This document shows positions 46,401 through 54,934 of a DNA stretch of 64,000 bases, piece after piece. Each line of letters begins with the position of its first letter. Positions within the stretch are counted from its first letter, which is position 1. A model generated the notes under the pieces. The model saw nothing but the letters and a program-made list of their open reading frames with translations, ran no database searches and had not been told where the DNA came from. The translations under genes were made by a program, and so were the position numbers. The DNA lies in the NCBI RefSeq assembly GCF_001583495.1, contig NZ_LQAQ01000018.1:62001-126000 (forward strand). Direction: 5' to 3'. The stretch comes from Flammeovirga sp. SJP92. GTDB taxonomy: Bacteria > Bacteroidota > Bacteroidia > Cytophagales > Flammeovirgaceae.

Positions 46401-47301
46401 AGTAATTCGTATTACTGAAGTAAGTCAAATTCATCAATTTTTAGGTTTGGACAGCCCTAAACATCCTTTAATCACTGTGCTTCCCATTGATGAACGTATG
46501 GTGACTGCCAATTATGGAGATCTCACTTTTTTGATGGATTTATATCAAATCAGTTTGAAAAAAGGGATAGAAGGTTGTATTTCTTATGGTCGAAACTCTT
46601 ATGACTTCCAAGATGGGACTATGGTCTTTACCAAACCCAATCAAAGTATGAAATTTTCTACACAAGAAAACTTTGAGAATGTTTCTGGCTGGACCGTTAT
46701 TTTTCATCCTGACTTAGTGAGAAAATCAGAGCTTGGAAAAGTAATTAATAACTATGATTTTTTTGCTTATGCAATTTATGAAGCATTGCATATTTCTAAT
46801 GAAGAGCAAAAAGTACTCAGTGAAATTGTTGAAAAAATACAAAGAGAGTATGAATACATTATTGACCGCCATAGTCAAGAATTGATAGTTTCTAATATAA
46901 AGCTTTTGTTAGACTATTGCACCCGTTATTACGACAGGCAGTTTTATACCCGTACTAATTTGAATAAAGATTTTGTAGTACAATTTGAAGCTTGCCTTAA
47001 GTCCTATTATGACAATGAAAAACAACTAGAACTTGGTGTTCCTACTGTAAAATATTTTGGTGAAGAATTGAATATGTCATCTCATTATTTGAGTGATTTA
47101 CTGAAGAAAGAAACGGGAAGTTCAGCACAAGAACATATTTACAACTTCTTGATGGACCTTGCCAAAACAAGGCTATTAGGTTCAAAAGAAGCAGTAAGTC
47201 AAATTGCATATGGATTGGGCTTTGAATACCCCAATCACTTTAGTAAACTTTTTAAATCAAAGATTGGGATGTCACCTGTGGAATATAGAAAAGAGGCATA
47301 G
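46393..47301 (+). CDS. AraC-family transcriptional regulator
   Basis: 302 residues with an N-terminal sensing domain and two C-terminal HTH motifs (VKYFGEELNMSSHYLSDLLKK, AVSQIAYGLGFEYPNHFSKL), ending FKSKIGMSPVEYRKEA. The ATG at 46393 overlaps the SRPBCC stop, and the frame extends two codons to a TTG. As the last gene of the hydrolase operon it probably controls that operon. Confidence 0.93.
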   Translation: MSEVIRITEVSQIHQFLGLDSPKHPLITVLPIDERMVTANYGDLTFLMDLYQISLKKGIEGCISYGRNSYDFQDGTMVFTKPNQSMKFSTQENFENVSGWTVIFHPDLVRKSELGKVINNYDFFAYAIYEALHISNEEQKVLSEIVEKIQREYEYIIDRHSQELIVSNIKLLLDYCTRYYDRQFYTRTNLNKDFVVQFEACLKSYYDNEKQLELGVPTVKYFGEELNMSSHYLSDLLKKETGSSAQEHIYNFLMDLAKTRLLGSKEAVSQIAYGLGFEYPNHFSKLFKSKIGMSPVEYRKEA

Positions 47302-47309
47302 CTCTACAA

Positions 47310-48104
47310 TTACTTTCCCAATTTTAATATACGTATTGCTCCTTGGATAACCACTACGAAAACTATAGTTCCAACGATAAGGTCAGGTTTATTTGATTCC
47401 AACCAATAGACAAGTAAACCTGCCAATATAACACCTCCGTTTATAATCACATCATTGGAAGTGAAAATCATACTCGCTTGCATATGAGCCTCTTCTTTAT
47501 TCTTTGACTTCTGTAGAAGATACAGACATAAGCCATTTGCCACTAATGCAAATAAAGAAACTGTGATCATAGTTGAAAAATCAGGCATTTGTTCATTCAA
47601 AATAAAACGTCTGATCACCTCTATAAAACCGGCCAAGGCAAGGAAAATCTGAAAGTAACCTGAAATAACTGCAACTCTTTTCTTCTTTGTTATTGTTTTC
47701 CCAACTGCCAGAAGACTAATTCCATAAACCAACGCATCGGCAAGCATATCTAAACTATCAGCCACCAGTCCCATCGAGTGAGAAATCAAGCCAGTAGTAA
47801 TTTCTATGATGAAAAATGTGAAATTGATCACCAATACCATCCAAAGTAATCTCTTTTGATTACTTTCTTCTTCAAAATCAACTTCCTCTATTTGCACTGT
47901 ACTTTGTTGATGTCCTCCTAAATTTAAATCTATTATTGCTTCTTCAATCGATTCTAAACTCCCATTATGATAAACCGTAAGCTGTCTATTGGGTATATCA
48001 AAATCTAAGTTTTTAATCTCTAAAATCCCATCCAATTTCATTCGGATTAGCGTCTCCTCTGATGGACAGTCCATTTGTTCAATTTTAAATATTGTCTTTT
48101 CCAT
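47310..48104 (-). CDS. Cation diffusion facilitator with N-terminal metal-binding domain
   Basis: 264 residues. The N-terminal 70 residues form an HMA-like fold with a shortened motif MDCPSEE (single Cys). A CDF transporter follows with about six helices; DSLDMLADALVYG in TM2 and SNDVIINGGV in TM5 hold the Asp residues of the transport site. It exports divalent metal ions. It sits 60 nt downstream of a Fur-family regulator gene on the same strand, with a palindromic operator candidate between them. Confidence 0.9.
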   Translation of the reverse strand: MEKTIFKIEQMDCPSEETLIRMKLDGILEIKNLDFDIPNRQLTVYHNGSLESIEEAIIDLNLGGHQQSTVQIEEVDFEEESNQKRLLWMVLVINFTFFIIEITTGLISHSMGLVADSLDMLADALVYGISLLAVGKTITKKKRVAVISGYFQIFLALAGFIEVIRRFILNEQMPDFSTMITVSLFALVANGLCLYLLQKSKNKEEAHMQASMIFTSNDVIINGGVILAGLLVYWLESNKPDLIVGTIVFVVVIQGAIRILKLGK

Positions 48105-48125
48105 ACTTTGTGATTTTGTATATTA

Positions 48126-48133
48126 CAAAGGTA
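48126..48133 (-). promoter_or_regulatory. -7 promoter element of the CDF gene
   Basis: TACCTTTG on the minus strand matches TAnnTTTG, 22 nt upstream of the CDF start. No -33 TTG lies at the standard distance; a palindrome occupies that position. Confidence 0.6.
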
Positions 48134-48144
48134 GGTTCAAGACA

Positions 48145-48161
48145 GTGCAACTCGATTGCAA
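48145..48161. promoter_or_regulatory. Palindromic operator candidate for the Fur-family regulator
   Basis: TTGCAA-TCGAG-TTGCAC on the minus strand is an interrupted palindrome (arms TGCAA/TTGCA). It lies 11 nt upstream of the CDF -7 element, where a bound repressor would block RNA polymerase. Fur and Zur sites share this kind of TTGCAA-type symmetry in some bacteria; the assignment is inferred. Confidence 0.5.
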
Positions 48162-48164
48162 AGT

Positions 48165-48575
48165 TTACTTATTGCATTGATCACAAAGGCCTTTTATGAC
48201 CATATTAGCATCCGTCATTTTGAAGTTTTTGGGAAGTATTATGGATGGAATAGGGTGATCCATCAAACAAAATGTTTTTTCACAAGAAGTACAGTAGAAA
48301 TGATAATGCAGATCTTCTAATTCACAATTACACCCTTCAGCACATACGGCGTATTTGGTCATACCTGTACCATCATTGATACTGTGAATTAATTTGTACT
48401 CTTCGAAGGATTTCAAAGACCTGAAAATAGAACTTCGATCCATATGCAAAAGTCCTATTTCCATCTCTTTCAAGGATAAAGCTTTATCTTGTTCCAAAAG
48501 AAATTCTAATAGGTTTAATCTAACAGCAGTGGGTTTCACACCTTTTAATGCTAATATATCTTCAGCTTTACGCAT
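48165..48575 (-). CDS. Fur-family metal-responsive repressor
   Basis: 136 residues with a winged-helix N-terminal half (VKPTAVRLNLLEFLLEQ, SSIFRSLKSFEE) and a metal-binding C-terminal half: HYHFYCTSCEKTFCLMDHP and a closing C-x2-C (LCDQCNK), plus an extra cysteine pair CAEGCNC. The cysteine-rich pattern suggests a structural zinc and a Zur-like sensor. Its position ahead of the CDF exporter suggests control of metal efflux. Confidence 0.9.
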   Translation of the reverse strand: MRKAEDILALKGVKPTAVRLNLLEFLLEQDKALSLKEMEIGLLHMDRSSIFRSLKSFEEYKLIHSINDGTGMTKYAVCAEGCNCELEDLHYHFYCTSCEKTFCLMDHPIPSIILPKNFKMTDANMVIKGLCDQCNK

Positions 48576-48654
48576 TCAAACTCTAATTTTAATGGAAGAA
48601 GTTGAGTTTCAAATTTGGCGTTTTTGATAGTGAATCACAATATTAGTCTGCTTA

Positions 48655-48705
48655 AAAAATAAATCCTGAGTAGAAATTTGCACTACAAATATCAAACTCA
48701 GGATT
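48655..48705 (-). terminator. Rho-independent terminator after the GH16 gene
   Basis: On the minus strand AATCCTGAGT pairs with ACTCAGGATT around a 24-nt loop that is itself partly complementary, followed by TATTTTTTA. Confidence 0.8.
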
Positions 48706-48760
48706 CTATGACTGACGAAGGTCTTCTTTAAGAATATGACAACTTCATGAAGAAGTAAGT

Positions 48761-50953
48761 TTATTTTTTAATAAAACGCGTGGTATATACTTCATCTCCA
48801 GTTGTAACTTTCAATAAATAGGTACCTAAGGCTAATTCAGCGACTTTAATCTCAGTAACTGTTTCTCCTTTTTTAGGTGTGACCAACTTCAATAGTCTTC
48901 CACTTACATTTAGAATTTCAATTTTCTGAATTTCACTTCGCTTATCCTCCAGGGTCATATTTAATGTTCCTTCCACAGGATTAGGGAACACTTTTAATAC
49001 CGTATCTTTCGCTTCAATCAGGTCAGTGCTTGTTACACCTTCTGTTACTTTGATATTTTCAATCTGATCTGTCACTTTTTCAAAACTACCGTTTTCAGGT
49101 GTAAATTCTATAGTGATTTTGTAATCATCAGCAGGAGGTAGATCAGTATCTATTTTTAGCGTTCTAGTCAAAGTACGTTGACCAATACGCTCAATACGTG
49201 TTTCATTGGCCATCACAGCGTTGTTTTTATCTAACAATTCGATTTTCAACGTACCATTCTCATACGTTCCGTAAGAAAACTCTATATCAACTTCTGTGGC
49301 ATCTCCTTTGATTTCAGTCGGCACAGTCAAAAGTTTGATGGCTGGCTCAATTGCTTCTTCCACATTGAAGTAAATAACAGGTTCTACAGACACCGCTTCA
49401 GGATCTCTCCAATCATACCCTTGACGATGCATATATACTTTATAAAAATAATTTGCCCCGATTGTAGCCGGAGAATTTGTTCTCACATTGATGGTCGCTA
49501 CGCTATTTCCTGCTTCTACATCAAGGTTACCACTTCCAAACCAGCTTCCATCAGGTTTTCTAATTTCAATATTGATCTTACAAGGTTCATCAGCTTCATA
49601 TTTCACATTAATTGGGTAAGTGGTCTCACCAGGTAATAATGAAGTAGGAATACCTTCACTCCACAACTTCTTCTGCAATGGCTTCTCTACCACATCAAAT
49701 AATGTTGAAGTAGTTTTCAATACATTATCTCCTTCTTTGATCTCATAAACCACTTTATAATCCGTGCCAATGACTAACTCTTCAACTAAATCAAATTCTG
49801 TGAAAATTGATTTTACACCTTGTGCAACATCATACGTTTTTTCTGCCAATACATTATTAGTAGGGTCATATAATGTTACTTTCACTGTTCTAGCAGTAGA
49901 TGCAGAATAAATTAAAGTAGTAGAAAATTGGCGAGAAGGATAAGCAGTAATCGTTTCCTCATAACCTTTGATATTATCCGTAGAATTATTAAATAATGCT
50001 TCATCAATATCTACTAGCTTCCAAACTCTTACCCAATCATACATTACAGCACGTTGTGCCTTTGTTCTGAAATCATCCTCAAACATCCACTCTTCTGGCT
50101 TTGGATTGGTTGCATTTTTCTCATCATCATCTCCCCAGTTATAGGTTTCCATTACAATAATTACCGGCATCGGTAAAAAATAGTCACGTGTTGGAGTGAT
50201 TGTACCAAAATATTTGTCATCGTTATAGAACATAGCCGTATTAGCATCTTTCCACCACATACCCACTGTATTCCATCCCAATGGTTCAGCCAGTCCAGGA
50301 GCTTTTACACCACTGTTAGTAGATTCAAATGGTAAACGTTCACATGAACCGTTCGCATCACTGAATGGTTTTGAATGGGAATTTACATGCTGAATATTAT
50401 TGAAAGAACCATCACCGTGTTCATTAAACGGGCCAGTATAACCCATATTTTCAATGATATCCAACTCTGTTGCATACTTTGTATTACAGTCATCAGAAGT
50501 TGTTCCTCTAGAATTCATAAAAACACCAGAACCCATTGGGAAATCTGAAGGTTTCACACGTACTTCAAAGTAGCCATAAGTCTGTAATACTTTGGTGTCC
50601 ATACCTCCTCCGGCAAAATAATAATCTTTACCATTACCACGTGGAAAACGCTCGTCTTCATAATACCACATGGGATTCATGCTCATATAATAATTGTCTG
50701 AGTTGGGATCTTTAACAGGCTCTAAGATTCTTTTGTCAAATGCAGCCGTTCTTCCCCAAGAGTCTGCTTTGTCAAACAATCTCCATTTATCGGTATTAGG
50801 GCTGTTGGCATCAAATTCATCACTCATTTCATGATTCAAAACCCAAACTTTACCTGCAGGAGGATCTGGAGGGTCTGCCATAAGCATGGCTGGAGTGAAA
50901 AATATCAATAAAAATAAGTAAGTAATTCTTTTCAAAAAAGTAGTTGTTTGCAT
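48761..50953 (-). CDS. Secreted GH16 family glycoside hydrolase with T9SS sorting domain
   Basis: 730 residues: signal peptide (cleavage near LMADP), GH16 catalytic domain (about 35-315) with the signature E163-L-D165-I-I-E168 (nucleophile and acid/base), three Ig-like beta-sandwich repeats (about 325-640), and a C-terminal type IX secretion domain (VFPNPVEGTLNM, ending TTGDEVYTTRFIKK). GH16 enzymes with this context in marine Bacteroidota cut agarose, porphyran, carrageenan or laminarin; the EFDANSPNTDKW and YFEVRVKPSDFPMGSGVF segments point to the agarase/porphyranase side, but the exact substrate is not settled. Confidence 0.93.
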   Translation of the reverse strand: MQTTTFLKRITYLFLLIFFTPAMLMADPPDPPAGKVWVLNHEMSDEFDANSPNTDKWRLFDKADSWGRTAAFDKRILEPVKDPNSDNYYMSMNPMWYYEDERFPRGNGKDYYFAGGGMDTKVLQTYGYFEVRVKPSDFPMGSGVFMNSRGTTSDDCNTKYATELDIIENMGYTGPFNEHGDGSFNNIQHVNSHSKPFSDANGSCERLPFESTNSGVKAPGLAEPLGWNTVGMWWKDANTAMFYNDDKYFGTITPTRDYFLPMPVIIVMETYNWGDDDEKNATNPKPEEWMFEDDFRTKAQRAVMYDWVRVWKLVDIDEALFNNSTDNIKGYEETITAYPSRQFSTTLIYSASTARTVKVTLYDPTNNVLAEKTYDVAQGVKSIFTEFDLVEELVIGTDYKVVYEIKEGDNVLKTTSTLFDVVEKPLQKKLWSEGIPTSLLPGETTYPINVKYEADEPCKINIEIRKPDGSWFGSGNLDVEAGNSVATINVRTNSPATIGANYFYKVYMHRQGYDWRDPEAVSVEPVIYFNVEEAIEPAIKLLTVPTEIKGDATEVDIEFSYGTYENGTLKIELLDKNNAVMANETRIERIGQRTLTRTLKIDTDLPPADDYKITIEFTPENGSFEKVTDQIENIKVTEGVTSTDLIEAKDTVLKVFPNPVEGTLNMTLEDKRSEIQKIEILNVSGRLLKLVTPKKGETVTEIKVAELALGTYLLKVTTGDEVYTTRFIKK

Positions 50954-51199
50954 GGTTCCAAGTATTTGTTTTACATTTCTTGTTCTGTAATACTAATCAA
51001 CTTTACGATTTTACAATACCAATAATTTATATCAAATACACCTACTACTAAGTTTAAACCCGCATATTCCTAGATTTTTTTTCTTTTAAATTAATTTACT
51101 TTTCCCATTGCTTCATAAGCAATTTCAATTCTTATTGAAGATAACATGCAATACAATTTAATCTAACAACTCTCTTTATCAATGGTATGTAACAAAATA

Positions 51200-51589
51200 T
51201 TACAACTCAGCTAAGAGTTCTTGATCCACTTCAGGGTTGTTTTTAATGTGTACTTTTAAATCTGCAATCGATTTATCTGCTATTAATTCAGAGCCACTAT
51301 TTTCAATTCTATTCAGCATTATGATCCCCATAAAGGATGGCTTATATAGAAGAGATTGATACAATTGCTCCTCATAATCCAAAGTTTCCAAACCATGTAA
51401 TATTGACCAAAACACACCTTCCCCATCGCTTTTATTATATTTTTCAAAAAGGTTAAATAGAACATTTATTCCAACTTCAGGCTTATCCAAAGTCCATAAT
51501 TGATCAATAAGATCATCTAGTTCAAGCCAATTCCCATCTTTAGGGTGAAAAGATTTTATGGAAGAAATAATTTCAAGAGAATTCTTCAT
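51200..51589 (-). CDS. Hypothetical protein, Imm30-like
   Basis: 129 residues, acidic, cytosolic, built of helical repeats. The VFWSILHGLETLDYEEQL segment recalls immunity protein family Imm30 (from memory, weak). No toxin gene is adjacent, so it could be an orphan immunity gene. Otherwise unknown. Confidence 0.55.
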   Translation of the reverse strand: MKNSLEIISSIKSFHPKDGNWLELDDLIDQLWTLDKPEVGINVLFNLFEKYNKSDGEGVFWSILHGLETLDYEEQLYQSLLYKPSFMGIIMLNRIENSGSELIADKSIADLKVHIKNNPEVDQELLAEL

Positions 51590-51893
51590 TTTAATTGGTA
51601 ATTTGAGTGGTTTAAGTACTAAGGCAAAAATAAATCATAGTTAATTCTAATTTATTTTTTGTGAGTTCAACGCTAAAAAACGTATTAATAGTGGTTCTAT
51701 TAAAAGTTTTTTGAAGGAAGTAATCGCAACACAATAAATAGAATTAGTATTAGATAATTTTGAATTTGTACTTATATCTTTTATTTCAGCTTAATCATAA
51801 ACTTAATGTAAAGTGGTACTTTTGATAAGATAATAGCCTTGAGTTACAAAAGAAATAATAACCTACTTTTAGTAATACTAAATATAAAAACAG
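51590..51893. other. Spacer with a possible promoter
   Basis: About 300 nt, AT-rich. TAATTTTG at 51755-51762 matches TAnnTTTG for the downstream DUF2834 gene, 131 nt before its start, but has no TTG at the right distance upstream. Nothing else is recognised. Confidence 0.35.
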
Positions 51894-52211
51894 ATGAAAA
51901 TTTCAATTATTTACTTCTTTCTATTTATTCTTGGAACAATTGTTCCCTATTACGAATTGATTGATTTTCTCTTCACTAATGGATTTAATTTTCATCTATT
52001 TTTTGAACAGCTACTAATGACAAATATCAGCCGTTTTTTTGCTTATGATGTGATTATTTCAGCTGTAGTCTTGATCGTTTTCATCCTACATCGAAGGACT
52101 AATGTTCAATATTATGGATTAGCAATTCTAGCCACTTTTTTCATTGGCGTGTCAGCAGGATTGCCTTTGTTTTTATATTTAAAAGAAAAGGATAAACAGA
52201 TATTGAAGTAA
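51894..52211 (+). CDS. DUF2834 domain-containing membrane protein
   Basis: 105 residues with three hydrophobic helices. The family pattern is clear: NGFNFHLFFEQLLMTNISRFFAYDVIISAVV followed by HRRTNV and a VSAGLPLFLYLKEKDK ending. The function of this small membrane family is unknown. Confidence 0.85.
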   Translation: MKISIIYFFLFILGTIVPYYELIDFLFTNGFNFHLFFEQLLMTNISRFFAYDVIISAVVLIVFILHRRTNVQYYGLAILATFFIGVSAGLPLFLYLKEKDKQILK

Positions 52212-52244
52212 CACTTTTTATATTGTTTATTTAATGTTAATTTT

Positions 52245-52279
52245 GAAAAAGAGTAGTACATAAAACATATGCACTACTC
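52245..52279 (-). terminator. Rho-independent terminator after the repeat lipoprotein gene
   Basis: On the minus strand GAGTAGT-N15-ACTACTC is followed by TTTTTC. Confidence 0.7.
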
Positions 52280-52319
52280 GGAATAAAATCAATTAGAAAT
52301 TGAGAGGTTCCAATTAAGA

Positions 52320-52577
52320 CTAAAGCCTGTCGTTTAAGTTTGCATCATAATATGATTCTACTTCTTCCGGTGCATTAGGGTCATCTTTGGTATCCTTTTT
52401 AGAGTCAATCTCAGTTGGTGCATTCGGATCATCTCCAGTATCTTTTTTTGATTCTACTTCTTCCGGTGCATTAGGGTCCCCTTCAGGATATAAATTACTC
52501 TCTATAAAACTATTACATGCGAACATGATAACACAAAGGCTTACTAAAACGATTACTTTTAAAGATGAAGTTTTCAT
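52320..52577 (-). CDS. Small lipoprotein with three 16-residue acidic repeats
   Basis: 85 residues: lipoprotein signal (IMFAC21) and then three tandem copies of a 16-residue unit based on DPNAPEEVESKKDTGD. The repeats are rich in Asp, Glu and Pro, probably disordered and possibly calcium-binding, and face outward from the membrane. The coding DNA has a 48-bp period. Its first codons overlap, on the opposite strand, the possible N-terminus of the divergent TPR-HTH gene. Function unknown. Confidence 0.72.
   Translation of the reverse strand: MKTSSLKVIVLVSLCVIMFACNSFIESNLYPEGDPNAPEEVESKKDTGDDPNAPTEIDSKKDTKDDPNAPEEVESYYDANLNDRL
52354..52497. repeat. Three tandem 48-bp repeats inside the lipoprotein gene
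   Basis: Units start at 52354, 52402 and 52450. Units 1 and 3 share an identical 29-nt stretch (52354-52382 and 52450-52478); unit 2 is diverged. Recent expansion or gene conversion is likely. Confidence 0.85.
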
Positions 52578-54174
52578 AATAAATAAAATTTTAAGATTAA
52601 GAATATGTTTAGTTATACTAATAATATTCCTTCCATGGGCTAGTAAGGCTAAAACCTCAACTAACTACGATAGTTTATTAGTATTAGCAGAAGGATTCAG
52701 GAAAAAAGATATCAATACATCTATTGAGTCATATAAGGAGGTTTTTCACAGTAATACTAATGAAAGTAATAAGGCTTTTTCGGCTTTGTCTATAGCTTAT
52801 TTGTATGAAAAAGAACTTTTTAACAATGATAGTGCTCTTTACTATTTGAATTACTCATTATCTCATCAAACTGATGATAGGAATGTATTAATCAATTCAT
52901 ATTTTTTAGCTGTGCAAATTTATGGAATAGTTGGAAATATAGATTCTGTAGATTTTTACCTTGACAAGATAAAAAATAAGAAAAAAAGTACTCCTTATGA
53001 AAAGTTTTATAGTAACCATAAGTCGCATTACCTCTTTCTCCAAACTAAATACCTTGAGGCTATTAATGAATTGAAAGAAATTCCAATTGATCAAATGTCT
53101 AACGTTTTAGTTCACAACTTATTATTATATTATTATAAAGGAGGGCAATTGTATGTCGATAAAATACTTAATCAAAGACCTTTCCATTATCTATTTCACT
53201 ATCCTTTAGGATTAATAGAGTTAGAAAAAGAAGAATACTCAAAAGCTCTTGATCACTTTGAAGACTACTTCTCTGCTGTATTTAAAAGCCTTTCAAAGGA
53301 TAAAATAGACAGATTTGAAATTTATAAACAGTTCAAACTGTCACGTTCAATGTATGCTTCTGCAATTTGCCACCAAAAAATGGAGAATATTGACAAGGCT
53401 TTAAGTACTCTAGAAGTGTCTTTATATCACCTTTCTAAAACTGAAATCTCTCAAGATATCCGATACAAAGTTTTCAAGAGTATGGTTCTTACAAAGAAAG
53501 CCGAGTTACTGCACCTCCAAAAAAATGAAAATGCAATTGATTACATTAATATGGCATATGAAGTATTGGAGAATTATGATGAAAACGTCAGTGGTGTTAA
53601 ATATGAGCGAATCAATATCTCGGCCATGGAAGCTAAAATCTTAGAAGAAGAAGATCTTATTGATAAGTCTATTTTAATGATCACAAAATTTTTAGAGAAT
53701 GACAGTCCTAACAAATGTAGAACTGAGGAAGGCATTTTTTTTAGAGATAATTTCTGTAGAACCAGGAATGAGTTACAGGTCATGAAAGCGGGAATTATTT
53801 CTTCTAATGCCAATAATAAATATTATTACCTCTTCTTATTTATATCTATTGGAACAGTGTTTCTCGGTCTAAAGAAAATCATTCATAAAAATGTAAATAC
53901 TGAAGAAGAAGTTGAAAAAATAACTACTAATGAAACAGTACTTACAAAAGAAAAAACTACTGTAGATATTCGAAAAATTATTGGATCAGATTACCAACTG
54001 AATAAAGTCCTTCCACTTTATTTAGAATATGAAAAGTATGCTGTTGTAGCTTTAGAATTAAATACTTCAGAAAGTAATATTAAGTACCATATGAGGGAAC
54101 TTCGATTAAAAAATAAAGTAAATACTAATTATGATTTACTCAACCTGATTAAACAAAGTGAACTTTATAATTAG
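52525..54174 (+). CDS. TPR-repeat membrane regulator with C-terminal HTH
   Basis: About 550 residues: a hydrophobic N-terminal helix, a long helical TPR-like region (about 45-440), one transmembrane helix (KYYYLFLFISIGTVFLGL), a charged linker and a C-terminal LuxR-like HTH (YEKYAVVALELNTSESNIKYHMREL). Such TPR-TM-HTH proteins are typical Bacteroidota regulators. Start uncertain: ATG at 52525 gives an N-terminus antisense to the lipoprotein gene; an ATT at 52588 would give a clean signal peptide (ILRLRICLVILIIFLPW). The partner signal is unknown. Confidence 0.8.
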   Translation: MITQRLTKTITFKDEVFIINKILRLRICLVILIIFLPWASKAKTSTNYDSLLVLAEGFRKKDINTSIESYKEVFHSNTNESNKAFSALSIAYLYEKELFNNDSALYYLNYSLSHQTDDRNVLINSYFLAVQIYGIVGNIDSVDFYLDKIKNKKKSTPYEKFYSNHKSHYLFLQTKYLEAINELKEIPIDQMSNVLVHNLLLYYYKGGQLYVDKILNQRPFHYLFHYPLGLIELEKEEYSKALDHFEDYFSAVFKSLSKDKIDRFEIYKQFKLSRSMYASAICHQKMENIDKALSTLEVSLYHLSKTEISQDIRYKVFKSMVLTKKAELLHLQKNENAIDYINMAYEVLENYDENVSGVKYERINISAMEAKILEEEDLIDKSILMITKFLENDSPNKCRTEEGIFFRDNFCRTRNELQVMKAGIISSNANNKYYYLFLFISIGTVFLGLKKIIHKNVNTEEEVEKITTNETVLTKEKTTVDIRKIIGSDYQLNKVLPLYLEYEKYAVVALELNTSESNIKYHMRELRLKNKVNTNYDLLNLIKQSELYN

Positions 54175-54201
54175 AATTAAAAATCAAACAAAAATATAAA
54201 T

Positions 54202-54233
54202 AGCTTTTGGCCTTACAAGTCAAAGGCTTTTTT
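54202..54233 (+). terminator. Rho-independent terminator after the TPR-HTH gene
   Basis: AGCTTTTG-N11-CAAAGGCT followed by TTTTTT, 30 nt after the stop. Confidence 0.8.
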
Positions 54234-54359
54234 ATTGAATAAGGTTTCAACACAATTTTCTTTAAAAAAAGATTAAAAAAACACTTTTTATTAAGTGATA
54301 ACAACCCTACCAATTAAAAAACAACAAACTTACTATCAGTAATTTAAAATCTGAAAATT

Positions 54360-54580
54360 TCAAACTAACCAAGGTTAGGACTAATCCCAACCAACGTTAG
54401 GAAGGTTGTATGGTGGCAAAGTAAAGAAAAGCGGTCAATATAGTAGAATGTGGGTTTTGCCTTATTGTATGACGTCTTTTATTAAAATACGATAAGACAA
54501 AAACTTTAACATTGTTGTGTAGTGATACACGACTTACTTTACTAGTCACTATGCTCCTGCCTTATGGGCGGGAGTATTTT
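54360..54580 (+). ncRNA. Candidate structured non-coding RNA
   Basis: This part of a 760-nt gene-free gap is less AT-rich and full of pairing. GGCAAA (54434 region) can close with TTTGCC about 40 nt later. GTTGTGTA-GTGA-TACACGAC (54514-54533) is an 8-bp stem capped by a GNRA tetraloop. CTCCTGCC-TTAT-GGGCGGGAG (54554-54574) is followed by TATTTTATT and looks like a terminator. Two near-identical units CCAAnGTTAGGA occur near the start. It does not match an RNA family I know. Confidence 0.35.
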
Positions 54581-54934
54581 ATTCATCTTGAAAGAATTAA
54601 AACTAATCTCAATATAAGAACTAACGAATGTTGATTTATCCTACAGGAAATCACATATATCACACGTAACTTTCCTCATTATACTACATCTATTCTTAGA
54701 AAAGAGTTTCATCTATGGAAGATGTAAAGCAAATTATTTTGTTAGTTAAAACGGTAGCTAAGAGCTTAAATCAACCTTAGCTTTCTTAAAGCCTTCAGAT
54801 GATTTTTTTGATACATAATGGAATAAGATTAGCTTTTTATGATGAATGGCGTAGCGATAAAAATAGAGATAAAAAAACACCCACTCCAATAACATGAAGC
54901 GGGTGATCATAATTACAAATCAATAAATAATCAA
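54581..54934. other. Gene-free stretch
   Basis: About 350 nt between the candidate RNA and the phosphatase stop. AT-rich, with no ORF, repeat or clear terminator recognised. Confidence 0.4.

Noticed and set aside
54360-54580. 6S RNA or RNase P RNA identity for the structured gap
   Set aside because: No long closing stem with a central bubble and no conserved RNase P core was found.
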